Shown here: one piece after another, positions 45,832-57,900 of the stretch
Layout: every line of letters starts with the position of its first letter
Numbering within the stretch: the stretch's first letter is position 1
Source: Doris montereyensis
Taxonomy: Eukaryota; Mollusca; Gastropoda; Nudibranchia; Dorididae
Direction of reading: 5' to 3'
Assembly: GCA_037039925.1 (NCBI GenBank)
Contig: JAXRKP010000130.1
Span: 297,501-361,500, forward strand
DNA length: 64,000 nucleotides
Made by a program: the position numbers and the translations under genes
The notes under the pieces: generated by a model
Databases searched by the model: none
Seen by the model: the letters and a program-made list of their open reading frames with translations, nothing else
What the model was told of the DNA's origin: nothing

Positions 45832-46229
45832 CTGATGAACATATATATATTAGAATATTAAAAATAAAATGTTCATTTAATTCACCTTGACATTAAAAAC
45901 AGATTTTTAAAATATATGCACTTTCCACAGACCTGCCTAGTTTTAATTATTAAACTCAACATTTAATAATTGAACAACTCACTTACTTTTCGTGTGATTT
46001 GAAGTGAAAATTAGCAACAACCTTTGCATTATATTGCAGCCAGATTCTGGATCTGAATATATTTAAGTAAAGATTTAACCGTAGTAAAAAGATCACCTTT
46101 CAGCTAAACCAGCCAGACTGCATTTTGTTTTGTCTACACATCTAGAGATCTACAGTACACGAGGACGTTGATTTGACACTAATGACAATGATGTCTTTTT
46201 ATATTCCATTCCATTCTGATTAACATCTA
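45832..46229. other. Region upstream of RTEL1 exon 1
   Basis: AT-rich, no CpG island, no convincing TATA/Inr or first non-coding exon recognised. A promoter may lie here or further right. Confidence 0.4.
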
Positions 46230-46765
46230 GAGGCACTCTACCTTACTGACAGCTTAAGGCTTACATATATTTACTCACCTTCTCCCCCACAAATCTTGCC
46301 TATGACTTTTTACTGATACTACTCAGCTCCAACTTACTTAAAAGACCTGATCTCTGCTTATGTTCCATCTCGCCAACTGAAATCTATCAATCAGTGTCTG
46401 CTATTATACTGCTAAGCCTTTCACCAAAGCAAGGCCTGACAAAACTCACTGCGCTCTTTTAAATATGCAGGTCGTCACATCTGGAATTCTTTTCAAATGT
46501 CATTACGATATGTTTGACACATCAGAAGGCAGCCTTAAAAAAAAAAAATTTAAAACATACCTCATGCAATGCCTCTTAGATGAAAAATATTTTTTTAGTA
46601 TGCAACTTTAATTCATGTACCATATACCTTAATAAATAATATGTTTTCATGGTTTTTTATGTATGTACATTGCTCAGATTTTTACTATGTGTGTATAATT
46701 ATGAACCTAGAGCTGTCGTAAGATGGGAGAGGGCGCTATAGAAATGAATATTATTATTACTAATA
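46230..46765 (+). mobile_element. L2/CR1-like LINE 3' end, decayed
   Basis: Broken frames read DLISAYVPSRQLKSIN and RSFKYAGRHIWNSFQMSLR, the PSR-LRS and A-WNSLP-IR signatures near the end of L2-like ORF2. The 3' terminus GGCGCTATAGAAATGAATAT then (ATT)n is the typical L2 tail. Several stops and frameshifts; truncated 5'. Confidence 0.82.
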
Positions 46766-46772
46766 CATGTAT

Positions 46773-47178
46773 TACAGTAGTCTCCGCCAAATCGCACGCT
46801 GCCAAAATGTATGATTCATCATAATGCACGCTTTTTTCATGTTTCTGAATTTTATGATGCTAATTACCTTCTCAAAATGCAATAATCATTAATGGCTGGC
46901 TTGACTTCGCCAAAATGCAACAAATATTTGTAATGTAAGCCCATCTTTGTTGCATTCAAAGAGTAAATTCTTGTGAAAAATAAAAAGACCTATAGAGTCT
47001 TGTTCTCAAACCAACAAACAACAAACAAAACCCAAACAATAAGAAACAAACAACTAATTAAACAGAAGAGTTTATTTCCAAACAAGAATGGCAATAGACT
47101 CCGTCAAAATGTCCCTTCGCCAAAATGCATAATGTTTGTGTCCCCTGTGGACCATGCATTTTGGTGGAGACTACTGTA
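46773..47178. mobile_element. Tc1/mariner-like MITE, long copy
   Basis: Inverted ends TACAGTAGTCTCCGCCAAAT and (minus) TACAGTAGTCTCCACCAAAA. 406 bp against 174 bp for the copy at 28391, with shared GGCTTGACTTCGCCAAAATG. It starts at the very end of the L2-like tail, so it inserted at a TA in or beside that tail. Confidence 0.86.
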
Positions 47179-47639
47179 TTGTTATTATTATTATCATCCA
47201 AACACGTCTCACATATGTCCACCATGTTACATTCACAACAGATTGTAAAGAATCAAACACATAACAAATGTTATTTTTAAATGCAAAGCCAAAATTTATA
47301 ATGAAATAAAGTCAAGAAACAAATGTGGATCAATTCCAAGATAAAAAAATAAGAAGACTAGAAAAATCTATGTCACACACACTGCACACAAATGTAAATT
47401 TCTTCCTCACTCAATCTTTGACCTTGTCCTCTGTGTCACACAGCATTATATCCTCTATAAACCCATCTTCCACACTGATCACACCCAATCCACCCATCCA
47501 AATCTGTATCTTCCACACATGATGAAAAACATGCACTCTCATCCATTACCTCTGACATTCCACAAAAAGCACTCCTTTCCTAAACTATGCACTTTCCTGT
47601 CCTTTATACTATAGTTCACAGCTTTCTTCTCTTTCTGTG
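47179..47639. other. Unrecognised stretch
   Basis: No gene or element recognised; a (ATT)n fragment follows the MITE. Confidence 0.5.
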
Positions 47640-48220
47640 CAACTTTTTCACTTCGAAGTCTTCTTCCATTCTTTCTTTTCGTTTTCTCTTCAGTTCTTGC
47701 TTCTTTCTTTCTCTGCCTCTCTTGCTTGCTCTTTCTCTGTCTTTATCGGGACTCGTCAGCCTCTTTCTTTTTAAGTGCAGCTTACTCTGCATCCACTTCT
47801 TTTTCAGCATGGAATTCTTTGAAGTTCTTTGGAACTGACAGTGGCAGATTATCGAAAGAAGGCTGAGGTTCGAGTAAATTTAACAACTTATTGTACAACT
47901 CTTGGTATTTTTGATAACTTTCCACATTCTGTGTAGACTCCCGTTCCTCCACTGCCCCTTTCTCACATTCACATGACGGATGTCAGCTAAGGATCATCCA
48001 CTGGAAAGGCATTGTACAACTCATGGTATTTTTGACAACTTTCCACATTCTGTGCAAACTCCCCATTCCTCCATTGCCCCTTCCTCACATGATGCATGTC
48101 AGCTAAGGATCATGCATTGGAGAGGCCGTAGTCAATAAGCTGGTCGAGCTTGAAACAGATGTGCATGTAAATTTCATGGGTCAATTGCGGTGGTTCTCAG
48201 TTGACCCGATCAAACTGTAA
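47640..48220 (-). pseudogene. Decayed coding segment, family not recognised
   Basis: The minus strand carries protein-like stretches broken by stops. About 48165-48010 reads HICFKLDQLIDYGLSNA and MHHVRKGQWRNGEFAQNVES. About 47960-47800 reads QNVESYQKYQELYNKLLNLL and FDNLPLSVPKNFKEFHAEKE. A lysine/arginine/glutamate-rich coiled-coil-like tail follows. The QNVES(Y/C)QKY(Q/H)ELYN segment occurs twice, about 110 bases apart. I cannot name the family; an old gene copy or domesticated-then-lost element is possible. Confidence 0.45.
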
Positions 48221-48598
48221 TTCTTTTGAAAAGAGAGAAAATGAAAGTATTGAAAGACAAAACTAAAGTTTAATATTTATTCCTTTCATAAAAGCTGAAC
48301 ACAACAAATGAAAGAAACCGGCATGAATACACAGCATATTATACACAGGTACATGCATATACAATAATAATAACAATAACAATAATAAATCTGCATTGTC
48401 CATTTAAGGCAATTTCTTGTTTGACATAGTGACATAGTACTTGGGAAATCCACAACATAGGATACACATTGACATTGCAAACTGAAAATTGGAACCTTGA
48501 TGTACTATGAAAGATATCTGAAGTCAAAATTACACATTTACACTAAACATGCATACTGTAAAAGCAAATACACACGATACAAGGAGGAGTGGTAAAGG
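48221..48598. other. Unrecognised stretch with (AAT)-rich patch
   Basis: No coding signal recognised; short ATA/ACA-rich patch at 48360-48390. Confidence 0.5.
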
Positions 48599-48920
48599 CC
48601 ATAAAACAACTCCTCTAGCAAAGCAGCAGGGACTGATGGTATTCCAGCAGAGGCTCTGAAGGTGGATACCATCACAACAGATGCACTCACTATACAGATT
48701 TTTTACAAAGGTCTGGGAGGAGGAATGATACCCCAAAGAGTGGAAGGAAGGAGACATAACGAAACTACAAAAAAAAGGAGATCTTGGAAATTACAACTAC
48801 TACGGATAAAAAACTCCTATCTGTATGTATATCCAGCAAAGTTTTCAGCGGCAAAGATACAGTCTATGCACATTCAAGAGATCAACAAGTCGGTCTTAGG
48901 AGAAAAGTTATCATGCAGAC
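48599..48920 (+). mobile_element. RTE-like LINE reverse transcriptase fragment, left part
   Basis: Reads SSKAAGTDGIPAEALKVD, the KAAG-DGIP-E start of a LINE reverse transcriptase domain. After frameshifts comes HSRDQQVGLRRK, the DQQAGFR motif. The frame is interrupted at 48921 by an LTR retrotransposon and resumes at 53271. Confidence 0.8.
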
Positions 48921-49109
48921 TGTGGAGACTAATATTATATGGGGCACAATCAAGAACTGACACCGGTGAACTTTGACCCTCTCTATTTCCCATGTTTGTT
49001 TACTTCTGAGCGGTCTACCGACTGCCTCACTTGTATCAACTGAATGCTTAAATAAAGTTGGTATTATATTCTAAATGCTTTCTGTTGTGAGTCCTTCGAG
49101 CTTGCTACA
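48921..49109 (+). repeat. 5' LTR of the Gypsy element
   Basis: 189 bp, TG...CA. Contains GCTTAAATAAAGTTGGTATT, where AATAAA may serve as polyadenylation signal. Differs from the 3' LTR by scattered substitutions and lacks a segment of about 14 bp after TTACTTCTGAGC. Confidence 0.93.
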
Positions 49110-49110
49110 T

Positions 49111-49122
49111 TGGTGACCTCGG
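49111..49122 (+). promoter_or_regulatory. Primer-binding site of the Gypsy element
   Basis: TGGTGACCTCGG starts one base after the 5' LTR. TGG pairs with the CCA end of a tRNA; the rest is closest, from memory, to a tRNA-Trp 3' end. Confidence 0.7.
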
Positions 49123-49184
49123 TAAGAAATATTTACGTTATAATATCCCTTGATATTCTAAATCTACAATATCAACAATTAATT

Positions 49185-49920
49185 ATGTCTTTAGACTTCG
49201 TAGCAATCAAGCTCCCAACTTTCTGGACTAGCTGCCCATCAGCCTGGTTTGCTCAGACTGAAGCTCAGTTTTCACTTCGTGGAATCAAGTCTGATGAGAC
49301 AAATTATTATCATGTCGTCTTAGCGTTGGATGCTAACACAGCATCAAGAGCATTATCAGTCATTAGCGACCCACCCGCTGATAACAAGTATGGAACTATA
49401 AAAACCTTCCTAACGTCAGCTTTCGGCCTCTCCGAGACAGAGCGAGCTTCAGGACTTCTCGACGTTCGAGTTTTGGGGCGATCATAAACCGTCCGAACTC
49501 ATGGATTCAATGGTGAGTCTACTGGGAAGCCACAAACCATGCTTCCTTTTCCGACATTTGTTCTTGCGACAACTGCCTGAAAACATCCGAGTTTCGCTAG
49601 CGAACTCGACTAAAATCGAGAACTATAGAGCGTTGGCATCAGAAGCCGACAACCTATTTAACTTGCTGAGTGCCGAACCTAAAGTGTATGCAACCGCAAC
49701 CAATACTCTCGTGCGACGTCAGTCATCACCCAGTAATACAGATGACTCAGTGTGCTGGTATCATCGGCGCTTTGGTTCTAGTACCAAACAGTGTTTGCAT
49801 ATGTGCAAACATTTCCACGCTTGCCAACGCCACAAGAAGAACCAGGAAAACCAGAGGCGAGTCAACAGTTGTTCTCACTACTGTTGGCTCGACATGTTGC
49901 ACCACCGAAACGCCTCCTAA
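49185..49920 (+). pseudogene. Gag of the Gypsy element, frameshifted
   Basis: The ATG at 49185 opens a frame with KLPTFWTSCPSAWFAQTEAQ, a capsid motif of Gypsy gags, ending at a stop at 49487. The rest of capsid (RQLPENIRVSLAN) and a knuckle-like CWYHRRFGSSTKQC continue in another frame to about 49840. At least one frameshift; not translatable as one protein. Confidence 0.88.
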
Positions 49921-49929
49921 TATACCACC

Positions 49930-50050
49930 AAAGAAGCACACACAGCTTTTCATCACAGACATCTCTGAACGACATTTTCTAGTCGACAATGGCGCCCAGG
50001 TTTCTGTCACCCCTGTCACGATGATCGACAGAAAATCATGAAAGAGTTGC
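49930..50050 (+). pseudogene. Retroviral-type protease remnant of the Gypsy element
   Basis: The frame reads LFITDISERHFLVDNGAQVS. The active-site triad is usually D-T/S-G; here the middle residue is Asn (DNG). The frame stops at about 50041, before the usual C-terminal part. Likely non-functional. Confidence 0.75.
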
Positions 50051-50620
50051 CAATCTTTATAAATGGCTAATGGCACATCCATAGCGACCTATGGTACTCG
50101 TGCCGTTCCTCTACGCTTTGGTTGGCGCATTTTTAACTCAAGGCTAATCATAGCAGACGTCAAACGCCCCCTTTCGGAGCAGATTTTCTACGCCAACACA
50201 ACCTTCTTGTGGACATCCGGGTCCATCGTTTGATCGAAGCAGAATCTTTCCTGTCAATTCCTTGCTCCATCAGCTCTTTCTCCTCAGATGGTGATCTCGC
50301 ACCGATACAGCCGGACAGTAACCAGTTCAAAGATCCCAAACGCTTTCTCTGAACTTTTAACACCAACCTTTTCCGCAACTGCGGTAAAACCACGGCGTCC
50401 AACATTATATTAAGACCAAAGACCGACTTATCTTTGCTCGAGCACGTCGCTTAGCCCCTGAAAACTGGCTACAGCAAAGAGGAGTTTCTCGAAATGGAGA
50501 AGATGGGTGTCACAAGGAAATCCAACAGCCCTTGGGGTCTCCTCTTCACATAGTCCCCAAAGTAAATGATGGCTGGCTCCCTTTGCCGACTAACGGAGAC
50601 TAAACGACGCCTCTGTACCA

Positions 50621-51310
50621 GACCGCTACCCGGTACCCCATATCCAAGACTTTTCGGCTGCACTTGCTGGGAAGACAGTCTTTTCCAAGATTGACTTTGT
50701 CCATGGGTATCACTTAATTCCAGTTGCTCCAGAGGACGTCCCAAAACAGCAGTGATCACCCCTTCAGTCTGTGGGAATTTTTACGTATGCCTTTTGGATT
50801 GCAAAATGCCGCACAGACATTCCAGCGTCTCATGGACACAGTTCAGCAAAACCTAGGATGTGCATTTGTTTATTTAGACGACATTCTGATTGCCAGCTGC
50901 TCTGAAAAGACACACGTTGAGGACCTTAAAAACGTCTTTCAACAACTAAAAGATCACGGACTCGTGATTCGTCTCGAAAAATGCCTTTTGGGAGTGTCTT
51001 CCCTGGACTTCTTCGGACACCATGTTTCTGCGTCTGGGTCTCACCGAAAACATCCAAGGTCGAGGCAGTCACAGATTTCCCACAGCCGAAGACTGTGAAA
51101 GCATTGCAGGAGTTCCTTGGCATGATAAACTTTTATCATCGATTCATTCCTAACATCGCCGCAGTGTTACGTCCATTATACGGTTCACTAAAAGGAGCCA
51201 AGCCCCGAAAAGAACTGACATGGTCCATAGAAATGAAACGAGCCTTCTTCGCTGGTAAGTCTACACTAGCAAACGCAACTTTGCTAGCGCACCCTTCAAC
51301 GGATTGCCCT
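50621..51310 (+). pseudogene. Reverse transcriptase of the Gypsy element, frameshifted
   Basis: DRYPVPHIQDFSAALAGKTV at the left end, then LRMPFGLQNAAQTFQRLMD, the YLDD catalytic motif (50871-50882) and ALQEFLGMINFYHRFIP of the connection. Segments lie in at least two frames. Confidence 0.9.
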
Positions 51311-51920
51311 TAGCTCTCACATGTGACGCTTCAGATGTGGCCGTGGATGCTGTCATTGAACAGTTTGTCCAAAGTCGCTGGCAACCTCTCGCCTTCTTTT
51401 AGTCGACAACTGCGAAAACCTAAGCAGAAATACAGCGCTTTTGATCGAGAACTCCTTGGCATACATTTGGCTATTCGGCACTTTCGTTTCATGCTAGAGG
51501 GACGTCAGTTTATCATCTACACTGACCATAAACCATTAGCCCAGGCCATGGCAAAAGCAATTGACCCATGGTCGGCACGTCAACAAAGGCATCTTTCCGC
51601 AATTTCCGAGTTTACAACTGACATTCGGCACATCTCCGGAAAGGACAACAGAGTCGCCGATTGCCTATCTCGGGCTGTGACCAACGCAGTCTCTCTTGAC
51701 ATCGACTACACTGCAATGGCCACATCTCAAACTGCTAGTATAGACATTCAAGCTTACGGAACAGCAATTACCAACCTACGTATTGCGCGGTCAAAAGTTG
51801 ACATTCACAGGCCAGAGCTTTTTGTGCGATGTCAACAGGCCGTCCACATCCGATTGTCCCATTTGATTTCAAACGTCCAGTTTTTGGAGCTATACACAAC
51901 CTTGCACATCCGGTGTTAAA
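51310..51920 (+). pseudogene. RNase H and linker of the Gypsy element
   Basis: LTCDASDVAVDAV with the first Asp, then KYSAFDRELLGIHLAIRHFR, FIIYTDHKPLAQAM and HISGKDNRVADCLSR, the RNase H domain of Ty3/Gypsy polyproteins. Divided by a frameshift near 51400. Confidence 0.88.
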
Positions 51921-51935
51921 GCCACAGTCAGACTT

Positions 51936-53000
51936 GTGACAGAAAAGTTCATATGGTATGGAATACGCAAAGATATAGCTAGATGGGTAAAAGAAAGCCA
52001 TAACTGCCAAAGCTCAAAAATCCAAAAGCACATGAGAGCACCCCTAGAAAACTTTACCGTCCCGAAAAAGGTTCTCACACATCAACCTCGACATAGTTGG
52101 TCCATTACCACAATCTTCCGAATTTACATACCTTCTCACTGTCATTGACAGGAACACACGTTGGCCAAAGGCAATCCCACTACGAGGTGTTACAATGGCT
52201 GAATGCGTTCGCGCTTTCATTTCAGGATGAATCTCCCGGTTTGGTGTTCCCGCAGACATATAATCTGACCGCTGCCCACAATTTACATCAGCTTTGTGGG
52301 CAGAAATGGCAGCAAGCCTTGGAGTAAAAATGCACCATACAACAGCTTATCACCCGCAAGGCAATGGGATGATCGAACGATTTCATCGTACTCTTAAAGC
52401 AACTCTCAGAGCCCGCCTCACAGGACCAAACTGGGTAGAAGAGTTACCTTGGGTACTCCTTGGTCTCCGAACCACACCAAAAAGAGGACCTAGGATATTC
52501 TTGTGTAGAGCTTGTTTATGACGAACCTTTAACGGTCCCGGGTGAATTAGTATCTTCAGAAGCCTCACCTTGGTCTGCATCGGATTTCATAAACACGTTC
52601 CGAGACAATGCTCCATTACATGCACCTCGTCCTGCGTTCCATCATAGCTCTTTGCCGACTCGCATGCCATCATTCCTGTCTCGTGTTAAATATGTGTACG
52701 TGCTCCAAGATGCTTCAAGAAGTTCTCTCCAGAGACCCTATACTGGCCCATACACAGTTTTAACACCTGGGGATAAAACATTCCTTGTAAACATCAGCGG
52801 TCGTGCCGAACGCATCACTGTAAACCGCCTCAAGCCAGCACATGCAGATCCCTCACAGCCGGTAGCATTGGCAACACCTCCACGACGCGGTCGGCCACCA
52901 TTGCAACAGAAGCAGCCTGATAATGTTAACACCTGTACCACACTAAATGACTCAGTCTCAAATCCAGCGATTCAAACGTCACGTAGTGGTCGCTTAATTT
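51936..53000 (+). pseudogene. Integrase of the Gypsy element, broken
   Basis: The zinc-binding end reads WVKESHNCQSSK, with Ser where the first CxxC cysteine is expected. The core has LDIVGPLPQSSEFTYLLTVI, an SDR catalytic Asp just after an in-frame stop, and HHTTAYHPQGNGMIERFHRT. The tail has GPYTVLTPGDKTFLVNISGR and VNRLKPAH. Multiple frame breaks. Confidence 0.88.
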
Positions 53001-53049
53001 GACCTCCTCGTCGCTATCAGTGAGCATCATCCCGTTCTACACGGTGTCA

Positions 53050-53068
53050 GCCTTTGGGGGGGGGCCTG
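53050..53068 (+). promoter_or_regulatory. Polypurine tract of the Gypsy element
   Basis: A run of nine G follows CCTTT and is separated from the LTR start by CCTG-type bases. This is the position and composition expected of the plus-strand primer. Confidence 0.7.
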
Positions 53069-53265
53069 TGTGGAGACTAATATTATATGGGACACAATCA
53101 AGAATTGACACCGGTGAACTTGACCCTGTTTCCTGTGTTTGTTTACTTCTGAGCAGACACTCATCCCGGTCTACCGACTGGCTCACTTGTATCAACTGAA
53201 TGCTTAAATAAAGTTGGTTTTATATTCTAAATGCTTTCTGTTGTGTGTCCTTCGAGTTTGCCACA
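53069..53265 (+). repeat. 3' LTR of the Gypsy element
   Basis: 197 bp, starts TGTGGAGACTAATATTATAT, ends GTTTGCCACA; followed by the target duplication CAGAC. Confidence 0.93.
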
Positions 53266-53400
53266 CAGACCATAATCGTCACTTTTAGAATAATAACTGA
53301 GCAATCCTGCGAGTGGAACCCCCGTCATGGATTACAGAAATGCATCTGACAGCTCTAGAAGAACATGCAACTTATGCATTATCACAGAAAATAGTTGACC
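53266..53400 (+). mobile_element. RTE-like LINE fragment, right part (after the LTR insertion)
   Basis: Starting with the duplicated CAGAC, the plus strand reads IIVTFRIITEQSCEWN, the continuation of the LINE reverse transcriptase (family pattern CxDQI-TLRII-EQS-EWN) interrupted at 48920. Confidence 0.82.
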
Positions 53401-54200
53401 TCTTCTGAGAAAATGCACAAAGCTATCAATTGCAACGCACTTCATGAAGACCACCCACCGGAAAGCCCCGCAACGAAACCAGAGCACACCAGAGCTGTCC
53501 ACCATCACCCCTCCCTTTCCCACCAGCAACAGACTGGCTGCTGAAAGAGACCACAGCAGGAATGAAAAATTAAATCTCTTTGACATTGGCCACAACTCGA
53601 TGACTCAAATCCTGCAGACAATCCTGCCACCCCATCCCACTACACATACAACAGAAAACGCAGTCAAAAATAAACAAACTGGTGACAAAGCTCTCAAAAT
53701 TCAAATGTGCACATTTCGTATATCGACGTACATAAAAACGTATACAGATGTACACACATATACACATTTTATTATAAATACCATAGTCCTGGATGGTCGT
53801 CTCGAAGAGGAGATGATGGTCCAGGCAGTCTTTTCACTGGACTGCCAACAATCCACTCTAGTCTGAGAAGGAAGGGGATGGCACTGGTGATAGCTTCTCC
53901 AGGCACTAGTCGTCACTTTTTCATTGAGAATGAAAAGAAAAAAAAAGTTCTTTACATAATTGCACTTTCCATGACATGCACAAAAAGACAGACACACAAA
54001 TGAATTGAATCAAGAAAAAACCTAACAGCATTAAAGAACCTAGCATAAGATAGAGACACATGGAAATTAGTGACAAAATATATCCAGAGATGTGATTAAG
54101 ACCACCATACTAGCAAACACAGTTTAGGGAAAGCGTCCTTTGTGACTAGTGACTGTGATGCTTTTATCATACACATGACATGTACATCTGATACAAACAA
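53401..54200. other. Unrecognised stretch
   Basis: A 140-codon plus-strand ORF (53444-53866) follows the LINE fragment but shows no motif I know. It may be further decayed LINE sequence or chance. Confidence 0.45.
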
Positions 54201-54389
54201 GTATTAAATACCTTGGTCCTGGTCTGCCGTCTGAAAGAGTTGATACCAAGCCAGACGGCACTTGTAACTTTCTTGCTAGGCATGGCAGTGATAGCGGCGG
54301 TGAGACTTGATCAGGACACCGGCCATCATCAAGTTCTTTCTCCATCTCTACAAGGATAAGCGGTTGTATCCAATCACTGTATGGTATGA

Positions 54390-54540
54390 AAGAGCGATGG
54401 AACTTGTGCAATGGCCATGAAGTCTCAGAGTCTGAGGGCTTTGGGCCACTTGTTCTTTAGGGTCCCATAAAAGACAAGATCCAGTGGCTGCACAACATGT
54501 GGCGCATGGGATGTAAGCATGTAGTGTGTGCTAATTACTT
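54390..54540 (-). pseudogene. DDE-type (pogo/jerky-like) transposase fragment
   Basis: Minus strand reads HYMLTSHAPHVVQPLDLVFY then GTLKNKW before a stop. H(T/A)(S/P)H-(I/V)-QPLD-FG-LK is the signature after the second catalytic Asp of DDE_1 transposases. The downstream frame (to about 54205) may be its C-terminal remainder. Confidence 0.7.
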
Positions 54541-54784
54541 CCCTTTATTATTAAGTCAAACACCCCAATGTTCAAACCGCTATATCAAAAACAGATGAAT
54601 TGAGAAAATCAATTTTTTCCTTCCTAAAGTTCTAAATTTGATGTTGAGAGCCGAATTATATAGGATATAGTCAGTTTTGAACAAAAAGATTTCATCATCA
54701 GAAGACGTTTCATTCAAAGTCTAAGATAGTGAAAAACTCACAATATATGTAAAAATGGCACATGGTGGGTATCACATCTCACCC

Positions 54785-54930
<146 letters not shown>

Positions 54931-57900
54931 CATAACACATCCAAGTATGATGTTTGTGAGAAATAAAATGTGTGGAAAAAAGAAAAGGGAACAACGATGA
55001 CTGACAGTAGTTGTGTCAACTTTCAGTATAAATCAGTGAGGCTATTTTATGAGAACGGTTAAAAGAAAAGCATTTATATTACAGTTACACCAGGTACTCA
55101 ATAAACTCAATGTAGATAGATGCGCACATTTTATACGGTGACATTATATTAATCGATAACCACAAAGACCCGAATGCGACATCGAAAATCAATGAAGGCA
55201 AACTAGTCCCTTAGAACGTTGGGACCGAAAATTTTGCAGCGCCAACAAACAAAAGGGATTTGAATTTTTACCCTCAAAACACCTGTAATTGTAATTGAGT
55301 GTCATCACTGTCATCTACATTGATTTTTTTATAACAGTTTTTAGAGAACTTCATATATATAACTAGGCAGGTCTGTTTCCAATGAAGGATCATTAAACAT
55401 AATCACAACAAATGATCAATAAAATTTAAGATAACATCATCATGGTCTCTTTCTCTGTCTGTGCGTGTGTGGGTTTTGCGAGAGTCTGTGTGTCTGTTTG
55501 TCTGTCTCCTGTCTGTCTATTTCTGTCCATTTTTCTCTCTCTGTGTCTGTCTGAGTCAATCGACAATGTGTCTCTTCATGTGATGCTTTATATCAGTGAT
55601 CAACACTACGAGACTATAATCATTGTTTGATAGGCCCGGGCGCTACTTGAGCCATTCTCGATACCAACAAATATAAGGCTTCGAGGCCTTTGATTAAAGG
55701 CTGACCACAGTCTCGAGAACAGAGGTGATGAATACCAACTCCCGTCTTGATACCAACCTACTCTGTAACTGCAACTACTTTGCCTTCACAAGATCAGACT
55801 GAGACACATCAGCACTACACCCTATAGATGCGGCACCTCCAACTCCCATCCCGGTTTTTTTTCACACCAACCCTTTTTAGCATTATCCTAGCTAACTTTC
55901 AGTCCACTACCCTATCCTCCCCTTCTACCACAGTGACAGGTTATTACAACAGTCCCTCACAGGACCACAGGGTCTGTCCTTAGTTCAGTGTTCAGGCTTC
56001 AAAGTTCAGTATTTAATTTGCTCCATGTATTTAATTATAATGTATACCATGTGTGAGGGTTTTCATAACACGACAGACTAAGGCTCAGTGTTCATAATCG
56101 ATGCCGCCGTGAATACGCGAGACATTCTCATGGTATTCCTCAAAGCGAGTACTCAAATAACGTGAGACCAGAATTATGAGAGATCATAATAGTTTGGTTT
56201 CAACAAGTAATAGAAGAATAGTATATAGATACCTAAATCTAGTTTTCACCTAACATGGGGGGGAGAGATCAAGACCTCCTTGAACCTGAACGCCCCCACC
56301 CCACCCCCCATTGCTATCCCTTCATTCCCATTAAAAAATTTGGTGACGGTATTTCTTCCACTTTCAGGCCAACCATTCCTTGCGTTACCGGGACATCAAT
56401 TGTTAGATCTATGAGGCCTAAAAAAACTAATGTTTTGCTGATTCACCAAAATCATCAAAATGAAAAGAAGCTTTCTTGGCATGAAAGAGCAAATCAAGCC
56501 TGCGCGGAAGTTTAGGTTTACCATTAAATGTAGATTGAAGGCTGGTATTACCTAAATAACAATGTCATCAATATAACAAGTGACAGTTTTGTAAATAAGA
56601 AACATGTGAACCTAGATCTACACTAAAAATAACAACCTATCTTGAGCTTCGTTCATTGATTCTTTTCACACACTCCCGCCATGATGAATGAAACACTGAT
56701 GTAAATAAGAAAGGTCGTCGGAGCAAAGGTTAAAGTTCGTGAAAACTGCCAATATTATTATGACAATATGAAAGAACGATTTTTCCATGGCAGAACTAGA
56801 TCTAGAAATCTGGAATCGCCGACACGAGAACGCTCTTTCTGTTGTGTCGTTAACAACATTTCATTTTAAAATAAAGAAAATGAAAAAGAGCAAAGAAATC
56901 GATGCTGAAGACACTTCTGATGAGAATAATTACGGGATGATGGCGCGGTGATGATGATGGCAATAAATAACAACAACTTTAATGCAATAGGTACATAGTC
57001 ACAGTGTTGATTACAATCTTATGGATGACCAGGTGGAACACGATCATGGTGATTGATACAATGGCTTCTTGGTCTTACCCCCTCCTCTTCTTTTCCTGCT
57101 CTTTCTCTTTAACTCATCCTCCTACTCCTCATTCTCCTCGTCCTCCTCCGCCTCCTTCTTTTCATTTGTCTTCAACAATTCGATCGTGAAAGAAGACTTT
57201 TTTTCTGAGCACAAGCATGTAGGCTAAACGATGTTAATCTACCAACTACTTTTACAACACAGCATGAAGACATCAAATGCATGGCCTCCTCTGGATTATG
57301 TGTTGGATATCAAGCATGATTTGGCATGTCAGTGGAGAACTGATTTTCAAAGATGCAGTAGAATATTTATTGAATATCTTCAGATTAAATTCTTATCGGA
57401 AAAAGATGAAAATATGCGGCGACGCAATAAAACAAGCAAAAGAAAATGTCAAAGTTGGGTAATTTAAATTGAGGTTGAATATTAAATTAGATTAGTTAGA
57501 AATAAAATAAAATGCTTAGACAACATGTTAGATGTTCATGACTTAGTGCGAAGGCTGAAATAAACCGTATCATGAAAAGTAGTCTAAACAGATTACAGGA
57601 AGAAATGAGATAAAGGTTCATTCGTGTGAAAGAGCTGGATCAAGGTTTATATTGATTATTGGGTATCACCGCTTTGTTGTATTGCAATGTTCATGATTTG
57701 TCATAGTATTCATAGTGATGGTTAAAAAGAAATAAAATGCGCATCATTTTACAACATTACGATGATTTTGTTGATGGTGAAGAACTTTATCAGGAGAAGC
57801 TTGACTGCAACAGGGTTCTTTTGGGTCAACAGAGTGCAGTTACTACGCCTGTCGAACATTTGGAGCTCCTGTTGTGTTTCCAAACTTGCAAATTTCTCTG

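Larger units (their letters stand above)
48921..53265 (+). mobile_element. Ty3/Gypsy LTR retrotransposon, complete ends, coding region decayed
   Basis: LTRs of 189 and 197 bp start TGTGGAGACTAATATTATAT and end CA. Both flanks carry the 5-bp target duplication CAGAC. A primer-binding site TGGTGACCTCGG follows the 5' LTR, and a G-rich polypurine tract precedes the 3' LTR. Gag, protease, reverse transcriptase, RNase H and integrase occur in that order, with stops and frameshifts; no env. The primer site resembles the tRNA-Trp complement, which together with the gag suggests the CsRN1-like lineage (inference). Confidence 0.95.

Noticed and set aside
53001..53068. An env gene between integrase and 3' LTR
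   Set aside because: Less than 70 bases separate the end of the integrase frame from the 3' LTR.
57231..57467. 78-codon plus-strand ORF as a gene
   Set aside because: No motif, no splice or promoter context, and two overlapping frames look equally open.
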